Below the pieces are notes generated by a model that saw only the letters and a program-made list of their open reading frames with translations, ran no database searches and was not told where the DNA came from. From Bradyrhizobium embrapense (GTDB lineage: Bacteria > Pseudomonadota > Alphaproteobacteria > Rhizobiales > Xanthobacteraceae), in assembly GCF_001189235.2 (NCBI RefSeq), contig NZ_LFIP02000014.1:25316-89315 (forward strand): a DNA stretch of 64,000 nucleotides, given 5' to 3'. Of this stretch, positions 44,049-52,677 are shown piece after piece. The position numbers and the translations under genes were made by a program. Numbering within the stretch: the stretch's first letter is position 1; each line of letters opens with the position of its first letter.

Positions 44049-45776
44049 TCAAATTCGCCGCTGACAAGCCGGAGGAAGATCAACGGACAAAGACGCATCA
44101 AAAATCTCGCCGAGCGCTCGGGATACTGCCTCAGCCCTGTCGGACGCAGGGGCGGCTTGCTCCATCCTGCGTGAAGGCAGTGCTGGGGAGGCCTGTTTCC
44201 CCGACAGCGCGCTGGGCTGCGGGGCGTTTTCCGATCGAGATCCGAACTCACTGGCGGCGTTAGGCGGATAGAGTGGGGTGCTCAGCCGGGTCATCCCCGC
44301 GGGCACAAATAGCGCCGTGTAATGGTCAGTGTCGATCACCAAGCTGGTCGGTCGGCTGTCCTCGCTCGGCAGGACGCTGCTCCTGATCAGTGCAGCAGTT
44401 TGTTCGTGCCCGCTTTGCTGCATTGTAGACTGCCTCTCCAATTCGTGGAGGGGAGCATGCGTCAGCACGCCAGCGCCTGTATTGAGGTCCTTTGGGCTGA
44501 CGGGGACTGCTGGCTGGGCGGGTTGATCATCCAGCAATCGGCGAACTTTCACAGGAGGAAACTCCTCCGGATTAAACGTGAGGAAGGGCGGCTGAACGGG
44601 ACGGTCATCTCGCTCTTTCTGAATTTCCCCGCGAAGCTCGTTTTCCAGCCGCTCAAGTTCCGATGGATCGGTCGCCGACTCCTCGGCTTCATCATAGAAC
44701 AGCAGCCAGAGCTTCTCGGGAACCCCATCTAATTCGGGCGACGGGACAGCATGGCCGGCCGGCTCCTGAGAGGCGCCCGCACCGGAATCGTGCTCGGCAT
44801 CCCGAACCCTTTTTAGCGCCGGCACTAGATTTCTGTCTCGCGGGAACAACTTCCGAGCGAATTCTATGCGCGCAGCATCGTCTAGCCCGGATATCGTATG
44901 GCCCGCAACGTTAAGCGCTTTAGAGAATCTGCGAAAACTTGAATCATACAGAGCAACGCTGTTCGTGGTGAGTCCGCTGAGATCAAGCCGATCCAAGAGC
45001 TGCGCGTCGGCCGCTGAGGGGACAATGGTCGGCCGTCCGGCGCGACAAGCGACATAGGCCGGATCAAGATACGCACCAAGAGCGTTCAACCCAGCCAACA
45101 TAGTCTTTCCGACGGGAAAGTTGGAAAAGTAAGTGTTGACGTGATGCACCAGGGACTGATGGTCCCCTAAATCAGTCGTTTGGCCACGAGCGCGGAAGTC
45201 ATTCACGAGTTGGCGAAGTGCAGAAGTATAATTGCCAGCTGTTTTTGGGCGGAGATTCGTCTGAGCCGCCCATTGAGCAATCGCTTTATCGATAAGGTCC
45301 TGTTCTTCTTCAGACAAATGTGGATAGCGACTACGGGCCGGATCGAGATACGCACCAAGGGCGTTCAACCCAACCAACATAGTGCTTCGGGTGCTGGGAT
45401 TAGAAAAGTAAGTGTTGACGTGATCGATCAGGGATTGATGGTCCTTTAAACTAGTCGTTTGGCCACGAGCGCGGAGATCATTCACGAGCTTGCGAAGTGC
45501 TTGAGTATAAATAGAAGCCGAGGACGGACTTAAATTCCTCTGAGCCGCCCGTTGAGCAATCGCGTTATCGATAAGGTCCCGGTCATCTTGAGACAAATGC
45601 GGATGGTCATCGCGATTAGCCCGCTTAGGGGCGGCGGGAGCGGCCTGACTTGCCTCCGCCAATTGTTGCTCAAAGCCTTCTTGTCCGCCCTCGCCCGCCC
45701 GTGGCTCATTCGAGACTTCGTGCTGCACCTGCGACCAAGCTGTTACGTTGAATGGGACAAAGTTCTGCTGGTTCAC
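44049..45776 (-). CDS. Putative type III effector with tandem helical repeats
   Basis: The 575-residue product starts at GTG 45776 (product NQQNFVPFNVTAWSQVQHEV), after GGAGGT and a perfect tts box about 30-65 bases upstream. After a disordered N-terminus, two repeats of about 85 residues follow: HPHLSQDDRDLIDNAIAQRA / YPHLSEEEQDLIDKAIAQWA, each continuing with ALRKLVNDLRARGQT / ALRQLVNDFRARGQT, HVNTYFSN and GLNALGAYLDPA. A third, diverged unit contains ALYDSSFRRFSKALNVAGHT. The helical pattern resembles the SAM-like N-terminal domain of tyrosine recombinases and is reminiscent of repeat regions in large rhizobial effectors of the NopD/Ulp group. The C-terminus (DHYTALFVPAGMTRLSTPLY, RRMEQAAPASDRA) is shared with the 37.9-kb effector. 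There is no protease domain, so it may be a truncated NopD-like effector or an adaptor. Confidence 0.82.
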   Translation of the reverse strand: MNQQNFVPFNVTAWSQVQHEVSNEPRAGEGGQEGFEQQLAEASQAAPAAPKRANRDDHPHLSQDDRDLIDNAIAQRAAQRNLSPSSASIYTQALRKLVNDLRARGQTTSLKDHQSLIDHVNTYFSNPSTRSTMLVGLNALGAYLDPARSRYPHLSEEEQDLIDKAIAQWAAQTNLRPKTAGNYTSALRQLVNDFRARGQTTDLGDHQSLVHHVNTYFSNFPVGKTMLAGLNALGAYLDPAYVACRAGRPTIVPSAADAQLLDRLDLSGLTTNSVALYDSSFRRFSKALNVAGHTISGLDDAARIEFARKLFPRDRNLVPALKRVRDAEHDSGAGASQEPAGHAVPSPELDGVPEKLWLLFYDEAEESATDPSELERLENELRGEIQKERDDRPVQPPFLTFNPEEFPPVKVRRLLDDQPAQPAVPVSPKDLNTGAGVLTHAPLHELERQSTMQQSGHEQTAALIRSSVLPSEDSRPTSLVIDTDHYTALFVPAGMTRLSTPLYPPNAASEFGSRSENAPQPSALSGKQASPALPSRRMEQAAPASDRAEAVSRALGEIFDASLSVDLPPACQRRI

Positions 45777-45805
45777 GCTAGCCTCACCTCCAAGCTCACC
45801 TGAGC

Positions 45806-45840
45806 AGACCCCTAGTCGCGTGAGCTTTCGAGAAGCTGAC
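45806..45840 (-). promoter_or_regulatory. tts box (TtsI-dependent promoter)
   Basis: On the minus strand GTCAGCTTCTCGAAAGCT, then CACGCGACTAGGGG, is a full match to the tts-box left-half consensus. It starts 64 bases before the GTG at 45776. Confidence 0.92.
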
Positions 45841-46081
45841 GAGGCCACGTAGGGCCGCGGCAGGATGGAGCAATGATCAGAACCTGTGGCGGCCATCGGC
45901 GGGGTGACGTGAAGCGGCCGCATCTTCCGAACAAGATCTGCAATCCGTCACTCCGATCAGGTCGGCGTTGGAGCGACGGCTCGGGAAGATACGCCCATGC
46001 TCAAGGTGGTCCACGACGCCGAGGAGTTCAACGAGCCGGCCGGTGGGTCGCGTGTTTCCAAATTAGCCGGCGGTAGGTCTG

Positions 46082-46489
46082 TCACTGGCGAAAGCGCGCG
46101 CCGCGACCGAGCGGGATCTGATAGCCTTCCGAAAATTCAAACTCGATTTTGTCCGGATCGTTTACGCTGATAGCTTCGAAAATCTGGAGCAGGTCAAGGT
46201 CCCCTTCATAATTGTCGGTGCAGCAATGGCTTATGGCACCAGGATCTTTGATAGTATTTACTTCCAGACCACAATGCGCTCGTGAATGGTCCTCCGGACA
46301 TCTGGATTGATTTACCTGAGCAGCGGTAGCCGTGCGACTCTGCGTACTTATGGAAATGCTGTCGCTCTGCGGATCATCGCCGCCGCAGCAGCTAAAGAAC
46401 TCGCTGCAGTGCCTCAACGTCCGCGTCACGGTCAACGCAAACGCGACAGCCGCCGCCAAGCTCGATCTCGACGATTCCGGCCCTTGCAC
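46082..46489 (-). CDS. Hypothetical small protein, possibly exported
   Basis: A 135-codon frame. The N-terminus has a hydrophobic stretch (SSLAAAVAFALTVTRTL) that could be a signal peptide, followed by a cysteine (FFSCCGGDD). The acidic C-terminus DLLQIFEAISVNDPDKIEFE looks like real protein. An antisense frame is also open, so the strand is not certain. Family not recognised. Confidence 0.35.
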   Translation of the reverse strand: MQGPESSRSSLAAAVAFALTVTRTLRHCSEFFSCCGGDDPQSDSISISTQSRTATAAQVNQSRCPEDHSRAHCGLEVNTIKDPGAISHCCTDNYEGDLDLLQIFEAISVNDPDKIEFEFSEGYQIPLGRGARFRQ

Positions 46490-46723
46490 ACTGCGCAGGC
46501 GGTGAAGACAACGGTTATTGGGTCGATCGTCCGCACTGAGCGCGAACTTGAATCTTACCCAATGTTACCCAACATTCGTTTGAAAAGCCGCTTAGGGCGA
46601 AAAAATGACGGATTAGCATCCCTGCGCCTCGGCCTTGGGCGAGGAGGGCGCGCGGGTTTTTGGGCCAACGAGCCCAGAGGAGGGAATGATGACAGGAAGC
46701 TCGCTGCCTTTCGCGGTTATCAC

Positions 46724-46936
46724 ATGGGGCTTGCCCTTAACGTTCTCAGCTGCGTTGCGCCTTTGGCTGGAACGGTCACAGGATTCACCCAAGTCAAGGC
46801 GGACGAGATCAACCGGCGTCAGTTTGAAGGCGCGTCGATTGTTTGGGCCTATAACATTCATCCGTATACCGACGCGGTGGCAGCCCAGTTGTCGGAATTC
46901 GAGAAGCCGACGGGCATCACCTCGAACGCGGCCTAA
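46724..46936 (+). pseudogene. N-terminal remnant of a sugar ABC transporter substrate-binding protein
   Basis: MGLALNVLSCVAPLAGTVTG looks like the end of a signal peptide. It is followed by GASIVWAYNIHPYTDAVAAQ and LSEFEKPTGI, the start of an extracellular sugar-binding protein. A stop follows at 46936 and the ribokinase begins 16 bases later. The rest of the binding protein and both permease genes are gone. Confidence 0.6.
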
Positions 46937-46952
46937 CCTTCGGTGCGGTAAA

Positions 46953-47894
46953 ATGAACGCCAGACCATTGATGTTCTTTGGAACGACGAATCTCGATCTG
47001 TGCTTCAATGTCGAGCGGCTCCCAACACCGGGTGAAAGCCTGATGGGTGCGTTGACCCGTCACCCCGGAGGAAAGGGCGCCAACCAAGCCGTTGCGGCCG
47101 CCCGGCTCGGCCTAAAACCACACTTCTACACGTATCTCGGTGATGATGATGCCGGTCAGTCGCTTTTAAAATCGCTTATGGAAGCGGGCGTTCGCACTGA
47201 GGCAATTACGGTCTGTGCAGGCGAAGTCTCAGGCTTGGCCGTGGTAATGGTCGCTGACGACGGCTCCAACATGATCGTTATAGACCCAGGCGCCAATTCG
47301 AAGGTGGGGCCTGACATGATCGAGAGCGCAACCAAATTCATAGAGCGCGATGCAATCTTCGTCGCCGAAATGGGTATGCCGATCCCCGCACTCAATCGAC
47401 TGTTCGAGATGAAGCGTGAGAAAGGCTTCGATCTTATTTTCAACCCGGCCCCGGTGAGGCCAGGTCTTCCATCGGCTGCATGGAGAAACGTTGATTTCGT
47501 CACGCCGAACCAGACGGAAGCCTTCGAGTTAACCGGAATTGAGGTTTGCGACTTCGAGAGCGCTGCACGCGCGGCGGAAAAGCTGCTTGATCTCGGGCCG
47601 GGCGCCGCGCTGATCACCCTCGGAGCGCAAGGAGCTTACTATGCCGACTGTACAGGTTCCTTTTCTCTGCGAGCTTTTCCGGTCAAGGTGGTCGATACCA
47701 CGGCCGCGGGAGATGCCTTCAACGGAGCATTCGCAGCATCGCTCGCTCAACGGCTACCTCTTAAGGAAGCGGTTAGAAAGGCGCTAGCCGTTGCAGCCTT
47801 GTGCGTAACACGGCGCGGCGCTCAAAGCTCAATGCCGACGGCTCAGGCAGTTGACGAGTTTCTTCAGTCTCAAACGATCTTGGAGTTGGAATGA
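46953..47894 (+). CDS. Ribokinase/PfkB-family sugar kinase
   Basis: The 313-residue product starts MNARPLMFFGTTNLDLCFNV. It carries both PfkB signatures: GGKGANQAVAAARLG near the N-terminus and DTTAAGDAFNGAFA near the C-terminus, whose aspartate is the catalytic base. The first position of the usual GAGD is changed to AAGD. It would phosphorylate a pentose, nucleoside or related sugar with ATP. It overlaps the next gene by four bases and heads the surviving part of a transport-catabolism operon. Confidence 0.88.
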   Translation: MNARPLMFFGTTNLDLCFNVERLPTPGESLMGALTRHPGGKGANQAVAAARLGLKPHFYTYLGDDDAGQSLLKSLMEAGVRTEAITVCAGEVSGLAVVMVADDGSNMIVIDPGANSKVGPDMIESATKFIERDAIFVAEMGMPIPALNRLFEMKREKGFDLIFNPAPVRPGLPSAAWRNVDFVTPNQTEAFELTGIEVCDFESAARAAEKLLDLGPGAALITLGAQGAYYADCTGSFSLRAFPVKVVDTTAAGDAFNGAFAASLAQRLPLKEAVRKALAVAALCVTRRGAQSSMPTAQAVDEFLQSQTILELE

Positions 47895-48661
47895 CCGAAC
47901 ACTTCTCAGTTTCCGACCGAACGGTGCTCGTCACCGGCGCCGGCGGCGGTATTGGCTCTGCCATTGCCAATGCGTTTCGCCAGGGGGGCGCGAACGTCGT
48001 CGCCACCGATGCTAACTTAGAGAACCTCAGAGATACTCTGCCAAGGCTGCCCTATGGTAACGGCATACTTCCCATGGCGATGGACGTCGCGCGCGAGGAA
48101 GACATCGGGCGGGTCCTGGAAGACATTGCCAAACACTTTGGTCGGCTGGACGTGCTGGTCAATAATGCAGGCATTAAATCCGCCCAGGCGCTGCTCGGTG
48201 GAAACTCCGAGAAAATTGAACGTACGATCCAGATCAACTCGGTCGCTGTCCTGCGCTGTTCAAAGCTCGTTATTGAGCGCTTCATGAGAAACAGGGGCGG
48301 CCGTATTGTCAATGTCGGCTCCTCGTTGTCCTCGCAAGGCGCAGTGTTCAACTATCAGGCTGGCGGAAGCGACTATTGTCTTTCGAAGGCAATCGTTCAC
48401 GACGTGACCAAACTGCTTGCCTACGAATGTGCGCCCCTTAGCATCAATGTGAACGCGATCGCGCCCGGCATTATTGATACTCCCATGCACGGTCGCCCGC
48501 GGGAGGAGACCGAAGCGCGCCACAGCGGCCGCATTCCGTTGGGACGCGTTGGAGTGCCCGACGATATCGCAGGGCTTGCCGTGTTCCTTGCCAGTCCTGC
48601 AGCTTCCTACATTACAGGGCAGATCGTTCATGTGAACGGCGGGATGCTGATGAATGGTTAG
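47891..48661 (+). CDS. Short-chain dehydrogenase/reductase (SDR)
   Basis: The 256-residue classical SDR shows cofactor-binding VTGAGGGIGSAI at 13-24, NNAG in VLVNNAGIKSAQ, the catalytic serine in VNVGSSLSSQG and the YxxxK pair in GGSDYCLSKAIV. A late IAPGIIDTPMHGRP motif and the C-terminal YITGQIVHVNGGMLMNG complete the family pattern. It would oxidise or reduce a sugar or polyol with NAD(P). It overlaps the kinase by 4 bases and the phosphatase by 8. Confidence 0.9.
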   Translation: MTEHFSVSDRTVLVTGAGGGIGSAIANAFRQGGANVVATDANLENLRDTLPRLPYGNGILPMAMDVAREEDIGRVLEDIAKHFGRLDVLVNNAGIKSAQALLGGNSEKIERTIQINSVAVLRCSKLVIERFMRNRGGRIVNVGSSLSSQGAVFNYQAGGSDYCLSKAIVHDVTKLLAYECAPLSINVNAIAPGIIDTPMHGRPREETEARHSGRIPLGRVGVPDDIAGLAVFLASPAASYITGQIVHVNGGMLMNG

Positions 48662-49481
48662 CCCAAGCTCTCATCTCAATTGGCCGCCTATCGCGGGGGT
48701 CATTTCGGATCTCGATGGCGTCCTCTATCGTGGAGATGCCGCAATAGCCGATGCCATAGAAGCGTTTGGTCGATGGCAAGCGGCCGGACTGCCGTTCTGC
48801 TTCGTGACAAACAATTCGACGCACACGCCGGAGGACGTCGTCCACAAGCTAGAAGCGTTTGGAATTGCGATAGGACCGAACGAAGTGGTTACCAGCGCGA
48901 TTGCGGCCGCAGAGCTCGCGCGAACGAATTACCCGGGCGCGAAACGGGTATATGTTATCGGCGCGGCCTCGCTCTTGAACGCGGTCGCCGCGGTCGGGCT
49001 GGACGTTACTGACCGAGAGCCCGAGATCGTCGTAATGGGTCTCGATCGCCACATCACACATGAGAAGATGCGGATCGCCGTTGAGGCGATCTTAAAAGGG
49101 GCCGCCTTTATCGGAACCAACCCTGATCTCCTCTTGCCGACCGCCAATGGATTTGAGCCGGGGGCAGGAGCAATGATTACCGCGGTGGCCGCAGCGACCC
49201 GGACCAAGCCCCTGATCGTTGGGAAGCCCGAACCGCACATGATCGAAACTGCGCTTTCCCGCCTCGGGTCGGTGCGCAGCGCCACACTGATGATCGGCGA
49301 CCAGATTGCGACGGATATTCAGGCAGGTAAGGGAGCTGGTCTTCCGACTGTGCTGGTCACGACCGGCGTTCCGCCCCGAGAGGATCCCGCACTCGCGCGA
49401 CCAGATTTCATCGTATCGAGCTTGGCAGAGATTGAGGTCCCGACGGCGCCGGTTGGAACCCCGCGACAGAGGAGAGCGTGA
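48654..49481 (+). CDS. HAD-family sugar phosphatase (NagD-like)
   Basis: The 275-residue product shows the HAD motifs in order: I, ISDLDGVLYRGD; II, CFVTNNSTHTPEDV; III region, IVGKPEPHMIETAL; IV, LMIGDQIATDIQAGKGAGLP. The cap is of the NagD/IIA type. It would dephosphorylate a sugar phosphate or similar metabolite, plausibly one formed by the adjacent kinase. It is coupled to the SDR by an 8-base overlap, and its stop overlaps the start of the broken ATPase gene. Confidence 0.88.
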   Translation: MVSPSSHLNWPPIAGVISDLDGVLYRGDAAIADAIEAFGRWQAAGLPFCFVTNNSTHTPEDVVHKLEAFGIAIGPNEVVTSAIAAAELARTNYPGAKRVYVIGAASLLNAVAAVGLDVTDREPEIVVMGLDRHITHEKMRIAVEAILKGAAFIGTNPDLLLPTANGFEPGAGAMITAVAAATRTKPLIVGKPEPHMIETALSRLGSVRSATLMIGDQIATDIQAGKGAGLPTVLVTTGVPPREDPALARPDFIVSSLAEIEVPTAPVGTPRQRRA

Positions 49482-49860
49482 TGGCCGATGTCGTTTCGAT
49501 GGCGTCAGCAAGGCCTACGGGACTATCCGGATCCTGCGGAATATCGACCTGACAATCGACCATGGCGAATTCGTCGTGTTCGTCGGGCCATCCCGGTCCG
49601 GCAAGTCGACGCTGCTGCGCATGATTGGCTGGGCTGGAGCGGATTGGCGGTGGCGGTTGCTAATCGATAATGAAGTCGTCAACGATGTTGATGCGGCTGA
49701 TCGTAACCTCGGGAAGGTCCTTCGACTCAGCAGCGTCACCCACATTTGCGGCAGCGCCCGAAAAGAGTCTGTCGTGACAAAAGCGCCAGCCCCCGAGCTG
49801 CTCAATAGATCCGGCAAGGTTCGTCTTGCGGCCCCCCGGCGGACTGCCATCTGTTCATGA
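49481..49860 (+). pseudogene. Sugar ABC transporter ATPase remnant (MalK/UgpC-like)
   Basis: The gene starts ATGGCCGATGTCGTT, then loses a base, after which the frame reads DGVSKAYGTIRILRNIDLTI, DHGEFVVFVGPSRSGKSTLL (Walker A, with Arg in place of Gly) and LLIDNEVVNDVDAADRNLGK. Downstream of that the sequence no longer resembles an ATPase: no Q-loop, signature or Walker B. With the lost permeases and truncated binding protein, the transporter of this operon is dead. Confidence 0.75.
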
Positions 49861-49964
49861 TGAAGGAAAAAGCCCTGCGACGGTTGCAAGCGCTTGGAAA
49901 ATGGAGCTAATTTTATCTGGTGCTGGCCGGCAGCAAACTCGGTCGTTAGACGCGGGCGGGTGAG

Positions 49965-51719
49965 GTGAAGGGAGACGGTATCAAGCAGTTCTTCCGGAAC
50001 TCCCGTTCCTTTGTGTTGGGGGCGGGCATCGGATCCGGCATGGCCGCACGAGCGGCCGAGCGAGCAGGAGCGGATTTCGTCCTGGCGCTCAATGCCGGTC
50101 GATTTCGCGCGATGGGCGGCTCTTCGCCCGCTTCAATCCTGCCAATCCGCAATACCAACGATTTCGTGGCCGGCTTCGGTCGGACCGAGATCCTGCCCAG
50201 CACGAAATTGCCGGTATTCTTCGGTGCGTGTACTTTTGATCCGCAGCTCGACATTGATCGTTGGCTCGACCGGATCAGCAGATGGGGTTTTGCGGGCGTC
50301 ACTAATTTTCCTTCCGTCATCCACATTGATGACTACAGGAGATCATTGCTTGAGAAGGCCGGGCTGGGTTACGCCCGCGAAATAGAGCTGCTGGTGAAGG
50401 CGGCAAAACGTGGCCTGATGACCATCGCCTATACTCGGACCCAGTCCGAAGCAAGGCGCATGGTTGAAGCCGGTACTCAGGCCATCTGCATCAATTTCAA
50501 TCTCAACCGTGGCGTTGAAAGCGCATCTGACCCATCGATCAGCCTGTCGGAGCTTGCCGCGCGCGCGAGCGCAGTCGCGCGTGTGGCTCAATCCGTCGAC
50601 CGAAACGTGATCTGCCTCCTTGGCGGCGGGCCGATAACGAAGCCGGACGAACTTTTGGATATCTGCAGCGAGACGGGCGTCAAGGGTTTCATCGGGGGCT
50701 CCTCGCTCGATCGCGTCCCGCTGGAGATGTCGGTCCTTGAGATCACCTCGGGATTTAAAACTCTTCACTTGTTGCGGGAGAAGGTTGACCTCCTTGAGCG
50801 CCAGCTCCAGTTGAGCGGCTTCAGGCACGGCATCATCGCGCAGTCCTCAGTCATGAAACGCGTTCTTGAGACCGCAAAGCGTCTAGCCTCTCATTCAAGT
50901 CCGGTGCTCGTTTGGGGCGAGCCCGGGTCGGGCAAACGAAGGATAGCCAGCCTGGTCCACGCCTTCAGCGATCGCAAGCACGCGAACGCAGCGCTATTTC
51001 AATGCCGACCCGGTCCGCCCATCGATACGGTCGGTGCGCTTTTCGGGGCCGAGCGCGACCAGCACAGAAGACGCCAACTGTCGCTGCTGGAAAGTGCAAG
51101 CGATACGACTGTATTGCTGCTGCATCTCGATCAGCTTTCGCGTGATGGGCAAGAACGGCTCGCCGATTACCTCGAGACCGGCAGTTTCGCGCCCTTGAAC
51201 GGAGCATCCATTGTACGCTCTGGCGCTCGAATCATCGCAACTGCCACGATCGCACGCGCAGCGGCCCTTCAAACGGTGTTGTGTCCCCGCCTGCTCGGCT
51301 TGTTCTCGGGGTTCGACATCAAGCTCCCCGCCTTGCCAGACCGATTGGAGGACCTTCCACAGCTGGTTCAGCATTTCACGGTCGAGGCAAAGGGGGACTC
51401 GAACGCCCAGACCCTCGCGCTCGAAAATTCGGCATTTTTGGCGCTCGCTGGCCATGATTGGCCCGGCAACCTCAGGGAATTGCGCCAGATCGTGAACCAG
51501 CTGGTGACGCTTCCGGATGCGCATATCAGCGCAGGCATCCTGAGGCCACTGTTGAATACGCCCGCACCGACTAAGCCGAAAAATGCATTCTCGGAGCGGG
51601 AGTGGGTCATCGAAGGCTTGAAGCGAAACAGGCTTCATCGCGGAAAGACGGCGCGTTCTCTCGGGCTTTCTCGAAAAACCCTCTACAACAAAATCAAGAA
51701 GCTGCGGATCCTAGAGTAG
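49965..51719 (+). CDS. TIM-barrel (phosphoenolpyruvate hydrolase-like) protein fused to degenerate AAA+/Fis regulator
   Basis: The 584-residue product starts at GTG 49965. Residues 1-270 match the TIM-barrel signal-transduction family (GAGIGSGMAARAAERAGADF, TNFPSVIHIDD, ICLLGGGPITKPDEL). After a coiled linker (LREKVDLLERQLQL), residues 290-540 resemble a sigma-54 activator AAA+ domain with Walker A GEPGSGKR (318-325). The GAFTGA loop is missing: LFGAERDQHRRRQLSLL (359-375) runs straight across it. The Walker B acidic residues are altered (LLLHLDQLS), while AGHDWPGNLREL is retained. The C-terminus is a Fis-type HTH (GKTARSLGLSRKTLYNKIKK). It probably binds DNA but cannot activate sigma-54 RNA polymerase in the usual way. 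It may control the preceding catabolic operon in response to a ligand in the barrel. Confidence 0.82.
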   Translation: MKGDGIKQFFRNSRSFVLGAGIGSGMAARAAERAGADFVLALNAGRFRAMGGSSPASILPIRNTNDFVAGFGRTEILPSTKLPVFFGACTFDPQLDIDRWLDRISRWGFAGVTNFPSVIHIDDYRRSLLEKAGLGYAREIELLVKAAKRGLMTIAYTRTQSEARRMVEAGTQAICINFNLNRGVESASDPSISLSELAARASAVARVAQSVDRNVICLLGGGPITKPDELLDICSETGVKGFIGGSSLDRVPLEMSVLEITSGFKTLHLLREKVDLLERQLQLSGFRHGIIAQSSVMKRVLETAKRLASHSSPVLVWGEPGSGKRRIASLVHAFSDRKHANAALFQCRPGPPIDTVGALFGAERDQHRRRQLSLLESASDTTVLLLHLDQLSRDGQERLADYLETGSFAPLNGASIVRSGARIIATATIARAAALQTVLCPRLLGLFSGFDIKLPALPDRLEDLPQLVQHFTVEAKGDSNAQTLALENSAFLALAGHDWPGNLRELRQIVNQLVTLPDAHISAGILRPLLNTPAPTKPKNAFSEREWVIEGLKRNRLHRGKTARSLGLSRKTLYNKIKKLRILE

Positions 51720-52108
51720 CAGTCCGACCGTTCAGCCTGCTCAGCCAAGCGATCGAAGCGATCCCCTCCAGAGACTTAAATACTTGTCGTGGCGACAGGC
51801 GGCCCAACCAACCAGATGCTCTCTCTTTGGCTAGGCCGATTGCTGCCGTGGAGCTGCGCTGATCTCGGCTGAAACACCGAGGGGAACATCGCTGAGCCAA
51901 GCGCGCTTCTGATCGACATTGTCAGTTGCTCGGCTGCACTCGGCGACGATTTTCTCCGCATTGCTTATTCGTGCGAATGATAAAGAACTGAAGTTTTCGG
52001 TTCGCGCGCGGATAGCGCCGCCCAAGCCCAAGACGATTGGCGCTTGCTGAGGAAGGTGCCTCTGTGCAAGACAATTGGTCTCAGATGCGCATTAACGGGG
52101 ACCATTCT
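51720..52108 (+). other. Stretch without a recognisable gene
   Basis: Short frames only; nothing recognised. Confidence 0.2.
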
Positions 52109-52569
52109 GTGACAGCCTCTCTTGATGGCCAAATTCGCGACGGCCGCCATCATATGCAGGTCCGCGTTTATTTCGAGGAACCGACGCCGGCCAGATTGTT
52201 TATCACGCGAATTTTTTGCGCTTCATGGAACGCGGCAGAACGAACTACTTGTGCCTACTCGGAACCAGTCAGCAAGCGCTGCTCGAGGAAACGCAGAACG
52301 GCGCGCCCGGCTTTGCCTTCGTTGTCCGTTCGATGACAATCGATTATCTAAGACGAGCGGCCTTGGACGACCTGCTCGACGTCATCACAGTCCCGCAAGA
52401 GGTGAGCGGCGCGTCGATCGCCTTGCTGCAGGAATGCAGGCGGGGAGACGATCTCCTAGTCACGGCGTGTGTACGCGTGGCGTTTATCTCAGGCGGAAAG
52501 GCGCAGCGCATACAGGGCCCAGATAAATCCGCCCCTCGTTCATGCTACGGTCTTCCAGCGACCCAATGA
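52109..52569 (+). pseudogene. Acyl-CoA thioesterase (YbgC/4-hydroxybenzoyl-CoA family), frameshifted
   Basis: The first frame gives SLDGQIRDGRHHMQVRVYFEE, the hot-dog thioesterase start. One missing base at about 52180 moves the rest into another frame: DAGQIVYHANFLRFMERGRT, AFVVRSMTIDYLRRAALDDL and VTACVRVAFISGGKAQRI. The catalytic Asp (EDTDAGG-type motif, here disrupted) is exactly at the break. YbgC normally sits before tolQRA in the chromosome. This lone, broken copy has no tol genes and is likely inactive. Confidence 0.72.
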
Positions 52570-52677
52570 AATCAAGGCGCTAGACTTTTGTTGCGATATC
52601 GTCAAACCGGAGTTGCCTGGCCGGACATATTGTTAACGTAGGAAAACGGTTGCTCACCGTGCGAAACGCCCCCATCT

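Noticed and set aside
46082..46270. Plus-strand frame reading FRKFKLDFVRIVYADSFENL
   Set aside because: It lacks a start and the minus-strand frame has a complete ORF with a more natural acidic C-terminus; uncertainty is noted in the feature.
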